DNA from: Synechococcus sp. RS9909
Lineage (GTDB): Bacteria > Cyanobacteriota > Cyanobacteriia > PCC-6307 > Cyanobiaceae
Reading direction: 5' to 3'
Length of the DNA: 64,000 bases
Assembly: GCF_014279595.1 (NCBI RefSeq)
Contig: NZ_CP047943.1
Span: 1,240,001-1,304,000, forward strand
Made by a program: the position numbers and the translations under genes. This document shows, in pieces, positions 61,512-64,000 of this stretch (position 1 is its first letter; the number at the start of each line of letters is the position of its first letter). Under the pieces are notes generated by a model. That model was not told where the DNA came from, did not search any database, and saw only the letters and a list, made by a program, of their open reading frames with translations.

Positions 61512-62081
61512 TCAGGTGGGCAGGAAGGCGCGCCGATCGTGAAAATCAGGCTGGTCGCCGGGGTGGGAGAGGGCCCAGTAGGAGAGGCGACCCTCTTGCT
61601 CTTCCACCACCATCGCAAGGCCGATCTCCGGTTGCATCGCCTCGGGCCAGCACGGGGGCAGATCGAGCTGGATGTCGCAGCGCAGATCCCTGGCCTGACG
61701 TCGCAGCTGAATCCGGGGTGGCTGGGGCAGATCCACCAGCTCCGGAGGGCTGCGATAGGTGCTGAAGGCGTAGAGGTTCCAGTCGCCGTTGGCAGCGGCG
61801 TTGAGCTCCCAGTAGCGCGGCGACTCAGGCCAGCCGAGGAAGGCCTCAAAGCAGGTGTGGTCCCAGAGGCCATCCCGGCGTTGCGGGGGGCCGGTGCGGC
61901 TGGGGCAACGCAGGCCCTCCAGGGACTCCCAACCCGGCCCGGGCCGTAGACCGAAGCTGAAGGCCATCGCACCGGAGGCCTGCCAGACGGCTTCCACCCG
62001 CAACAGCAGAGGCGGGCTGATGTGCGGCGCAAATGGCTGCAGGACGCAGAGCTGGCGCACCATCACCGCGTGACGTGCCAT
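61512..62081 (-). CDS. DOMON-like domain protein
   Basis: The 189-aa protein shows RRDGLWDHTCFEAFLGWPES, YWELNAAANGDWNLYAFSTY, the DOMON-like pattern of cyanobacterial proteins. It follows the APH-type gene, with the ATG overlapping its stop region, and its ligand is unknown. Confidence 0.85.
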   Translation of the reverse strand: MARHAVMVRQLCVLQPFAPHISPPLLLRVEAVWQASGAMAFSFGLRPGPGWESLEGLRCPSRTGPPQRRDGLWDHTCFEAFLGWPESPRYWELNAAANGDWNLYAFSTYRSPPELVDLPQPPRIQLRRQARDLRCDIQLDLPPCWPEAMQPEIGLAMVVEEQEGRLSYWALSHPGDQPDFHDRRAFLPT

Positions 62082-62082
62082 C

Positions 62083-63228
62083 TCAGGCCGGCTGCTGCGA
62101 CAGCACGTCGCGGACCAGGGCTTCAATGCCATCCCACTGACGCTCGATCGAGTCGGTGAGGGCGAATTGCACCAGGGCCCGATCCAGGTTGTGGCCCGGA
62201 CGCTCGGTGCGGAAGTAGCGATCTCCCTCCAGGTGATCGGTGAGGAAGCGCAGGCCCAGTTCAAAGGGCAGCAGGCGGATGCAGTCGGGCAGATAGTGGC
62301 GATCGGCTGTGCTCAGAAACGAACGTCCCACGCCCAGATAGCCCTTAAGGATGGAGCGGCAGAGGTCGAGATCAAAGTGCACCGTGCTCCACTCACGGCA
62401 TTCCTCTCCGGCTGGGTTGCAGCAGGAGCGCAGACAGTCGCCGATGTCGTAATGCACCAGCCCGGGCTTGACCGTGTCGAGGTCGATCAGGCCCACGGCC
62501 TGGCCGGTGCGCTCATCGAGCATCACGTTGTTGATCTTCGGATCACCGTGGATCGGTCGGCGCTGCAGTTCGCCACGGGCACAGGCCGCCTCGAGCACAT
62601 CCACCGCATGGCGGCGGCGTTCCACATGGTCGAGGGCCAGGCTCAGGGCCGCATCCGTGGATCCCTGTTGACAGGCCTGCCGCACCTGATCGAAACGGGC
62701 CAGATAGGCCGGGGTGATGTGAAATCCCTCCAGTGTGTCCGCCAGATCGGCGATCGGCAGGTCACTCACCAGGTGGTGAAACATGCCCAGGCCATAGCCG
62801 ATTTCACGGGCATGGGCTTCATCGCGGATCACATCGCTGGTGGTGGCGGCGCCGATGTAGCTGATCGATCGCCAGAACTGCCCTTCATGCTCCACCCAGT
62901 GCTCCCCGTCGGCGCGCGCGCTGAGCACCCGGGGCACCTCCCAGCGACGCCCGGCCAGCTCCGCCGGTGCGTTGGCGAGGCGATGGTCGACATGACGGCC
63001 CAGGGTGAGCAGGTTGCCCATCACCAGATCGGGACGCTGGAACACGGTGGTGTTCAGCCGTTGCATCACGAAGGCGTCCGGTTCCCCCTCGCCGCGCAGC
63101 TGCACCAGGTAGGTGTCGTTGACGTTGCCCGTGCCGAGGGCGCGGATTCCGGCGATCCGCTCGGGCGCATGGAAGCGGCCGGCCACCAGCTGGAGGGAGC
63201 GTATAGACAGGGTGGCCCCATCCGCCAT
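62083..63228 (-). CDS. APH/choline-kinase-like phosphotransferase
   Basis: The 381-aa protein has IRALGTGNVNDTYLVQL, the catalytic loop RRPIHGDPKINNVMLDE and AVGLIDLDTVKPGLVHYDIG. The arrangement is that of N-acetylhexosamine 1-kinase-type or choline-kinase-type enzymes. ATG 63228 (MADGATLSIRSLQLVAGRF) is preferred over 63240. Confidence 0.88.
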   Translation of the reverse strand: MADGATLSIRSLQLVAGRFHAPERIAGIRALGTGNVNDTYLVQLRGEGEPDAFVMQRLNTTVFQRPDLVMGNLLTLGRHVDHRLANAPAELAGRRWEVPRVLSARADGEHWVEHEGQFWRSISYIGAATTSDVIRDEAHAREIGYGLGMFHHLVSDLPIADLADTLEGFHITPAYLARFDQVRQACQQGSTDAALSLALDHVERRRHAVDVLEAACARGELQRRPIHGDPKINNVMLDERTGQAVGLIDLDTVKPGLVHYDIGDCLRSCCNPAGEECREWSTVHFDLDLCRSILKGYLGVGRSFLSTADRHYLPDCIRLLPFELGLRFLTDHLEGDRYFRTERPGHNLDRALVQFALTDSIERQWDGIEALVRDVLSQQPA

Positions 63229-63337
63229 GGCTGATCGCATGCGTCTAAAGGGGAGAATGACGTGCTTCCCAGCCGCCGCCAGGCCCGAGTGTGCGGAACC
63301 TCAGGCAGCATGGGGCTGACCCAGGCCGTCATTGCCC

Positions 63338-64000
63338 TTGCCCCGTCTGTTGCATACGGCCGACTGGCAGATCGGCAAGCCGTTCCGCTGGGTGGAGGAC
63401 ACCGCCAAACGCAGCCGGCTGCAGCAGGTGCGCATCGCCATGATCGAGCGCCTCAGCGCCCTGGCTCAGGAGCACAGGCCGGAGGCGCTGCTTGTGGCCG
63501 GAGATTTGTTTGATTCCGCTGCGGTGCCCACCGCCACGGTGTTGGAGGTGCTGGAGGCGATCGCTGCCATCCCCTGTCCGGTGCTGGTGATCCCTGGCAA
63601 TCACGATCACGGTGGCGCCGGGGGGCTGTGGCGGCGCAACGACGTGCAACGGGAGATGACCCGGCGCTGCCCGGATCTGCACCTGCTCCTGGAACGGCGT
63701 CCTGTGGAGATCGGCGATCTGGTGGTGTTGCCCTGCCCTCTGCTGCGTCAGCACGAAAGCGACAGCCCCACCGCCTGGCTGGAGTCGTTCGACTGGAGTC
63801 AGCTGCCTGCCGATCGCTGTCGTGTGGTGTTGGCCCATGGTTCTGTGCAGGGGTTCGGCGCCAGCGATGCGGACCTCAACGCCGCCACTGCCGGGCGCCG
63901 CAGCGATAGCAACAGGCTCTGTCTGGAGCGTCTGCCCCCGGCGGAGATCGATTACATCGCCCTGGGCGATTGGCATGCCCTGCATGCGGTGAGCGATCGC
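63338..64000 (+). CDS. SbcD-like metallophosphoesterase/DNA repair exonuclease, partial
   Basis: From TTG 63338 the frame reads PRLLHTADWQIGKPFRWVED, LLVAGDLFDSAAVPTATVLE, VIPGNHDHGGAGGLWRRNDV, VVLAHGSVQGFG and ALGDWHALHAVSDR: the five metal-binding blocks of Mre11/SbcD nucleases. The gene continues beyond the right edge. An in-frame TTG two codons earlier is an alternative start. Confidence 0.9.
   Translation, partial: MPRLLHTADWQIGKPFRWVEDTAKRSRLQQVRIAMIERLSALAQEHRPEALLVAGDLFDSAAVPTATVLEVLEAIAAIPCPVLVIPGNHDHGGAGGLWRRNDVQREMTRRCPDLHLLLERRPVEIGDLVVLPCPLLRQHESDSPTAWLESFDWSQLPADRCRVVLAHGSVQGFGASDADLNAATAGRRSDSNRLCLERLPPAEIDYIALGDWHALHAVSDR

Noticed and set aside
60506-62032. 508-codon version of the lytic transglycosylase
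   Set aside because: The first part is the wrong frame of the DOMON-like gene; the signal peptide begins at 61495.

Overview
The window looks like a chromosome segment of a picocyanobacterium of the Synechococcus/Cyanobium group. The reasons are the high GC content, gene families largely restricted to cyanobacteria (DUF3318, CGLD27-like DUF1230, DUF2811, DOMON-like proteins), several Nif11-type peptides including a prochlorosin-like relic, and housekeeping genes with cyanobacterial-style sequences. This assignment is inferred from protein families and was not tested by a database search.

Left core (1-3391): the 5' end of carB (minus strand) is divergent from DUF3318, rsfS, a CGLD27-like membrane protein and an asparaginase gene. 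An initiator tRNA-fMet and a strong terminator follow. Right core (about 43-64 kb) holds Nif11 peptide plus GMC oxidoreductase, DUF2811, cobalt chelatase cbiX, a SulP transporter, an FAD oxidase, a complete polar amino-acid ABC operon with an embedded DUF308 gene, AlkB, an APH/ATPase fusion, methionine genes metA-metY, a lytic transglycosylase, a DOMON-like protein, an APH kinase and the start of an SbcD-like nuclease.

Between them (about 3.4-42.8 kb) lies a mosaic accessory island. Two 2,629-bp IS21-family copies with identical encoded proteins sit in opposite orientations (3716-6344 and 21037-23665). A decayed IS1182-type element lies at 32710-34417. A phage-like recombination module (SLOG/DUF2493, Gp157, Rad52) lies at 17.3-19.6 kb, and a lysozyme with a small lysis-like gene cluster lies at 23.7-26.1 kb. 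The stretch 34.4-38 kb is crowded with toxin-antitoxin genes, many broken: VapBC, FitAB, MNT-HEPN, plus BrnTA at 7 kb.

The most striking feature is a module of about 1.5-3.8 kb present three times (A 8128-11958, B 26111-29149, C 38846-40412). In its fuller form it carries a 31-codon ORF, a poly-C tract, a Nif11 ORF, a 53-aa protein gene, a perfect 19-bp palindrome, a stand-alone cyclic-nucleotide-binding protein, a 130-aa unknown protein, a ribbon-helix-helix protein with a palindromic operator, and a cytochrome b561-like membrane protein. Copies A and C are followed by copper/metal and thiol-redox genes: DUF411, glutaredoxin-MauE, multicopper oxidase and MerR after A; a His-tailed EamA exporter and glutaredoxin-MauE after C. 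The copies differ by indels and mosaic substitutions, which indicates repeated exchange between them. Copy B is followed by a start-less ProcA-like peptide gene, a paired SMR exporter and a Rieske oxygenase.
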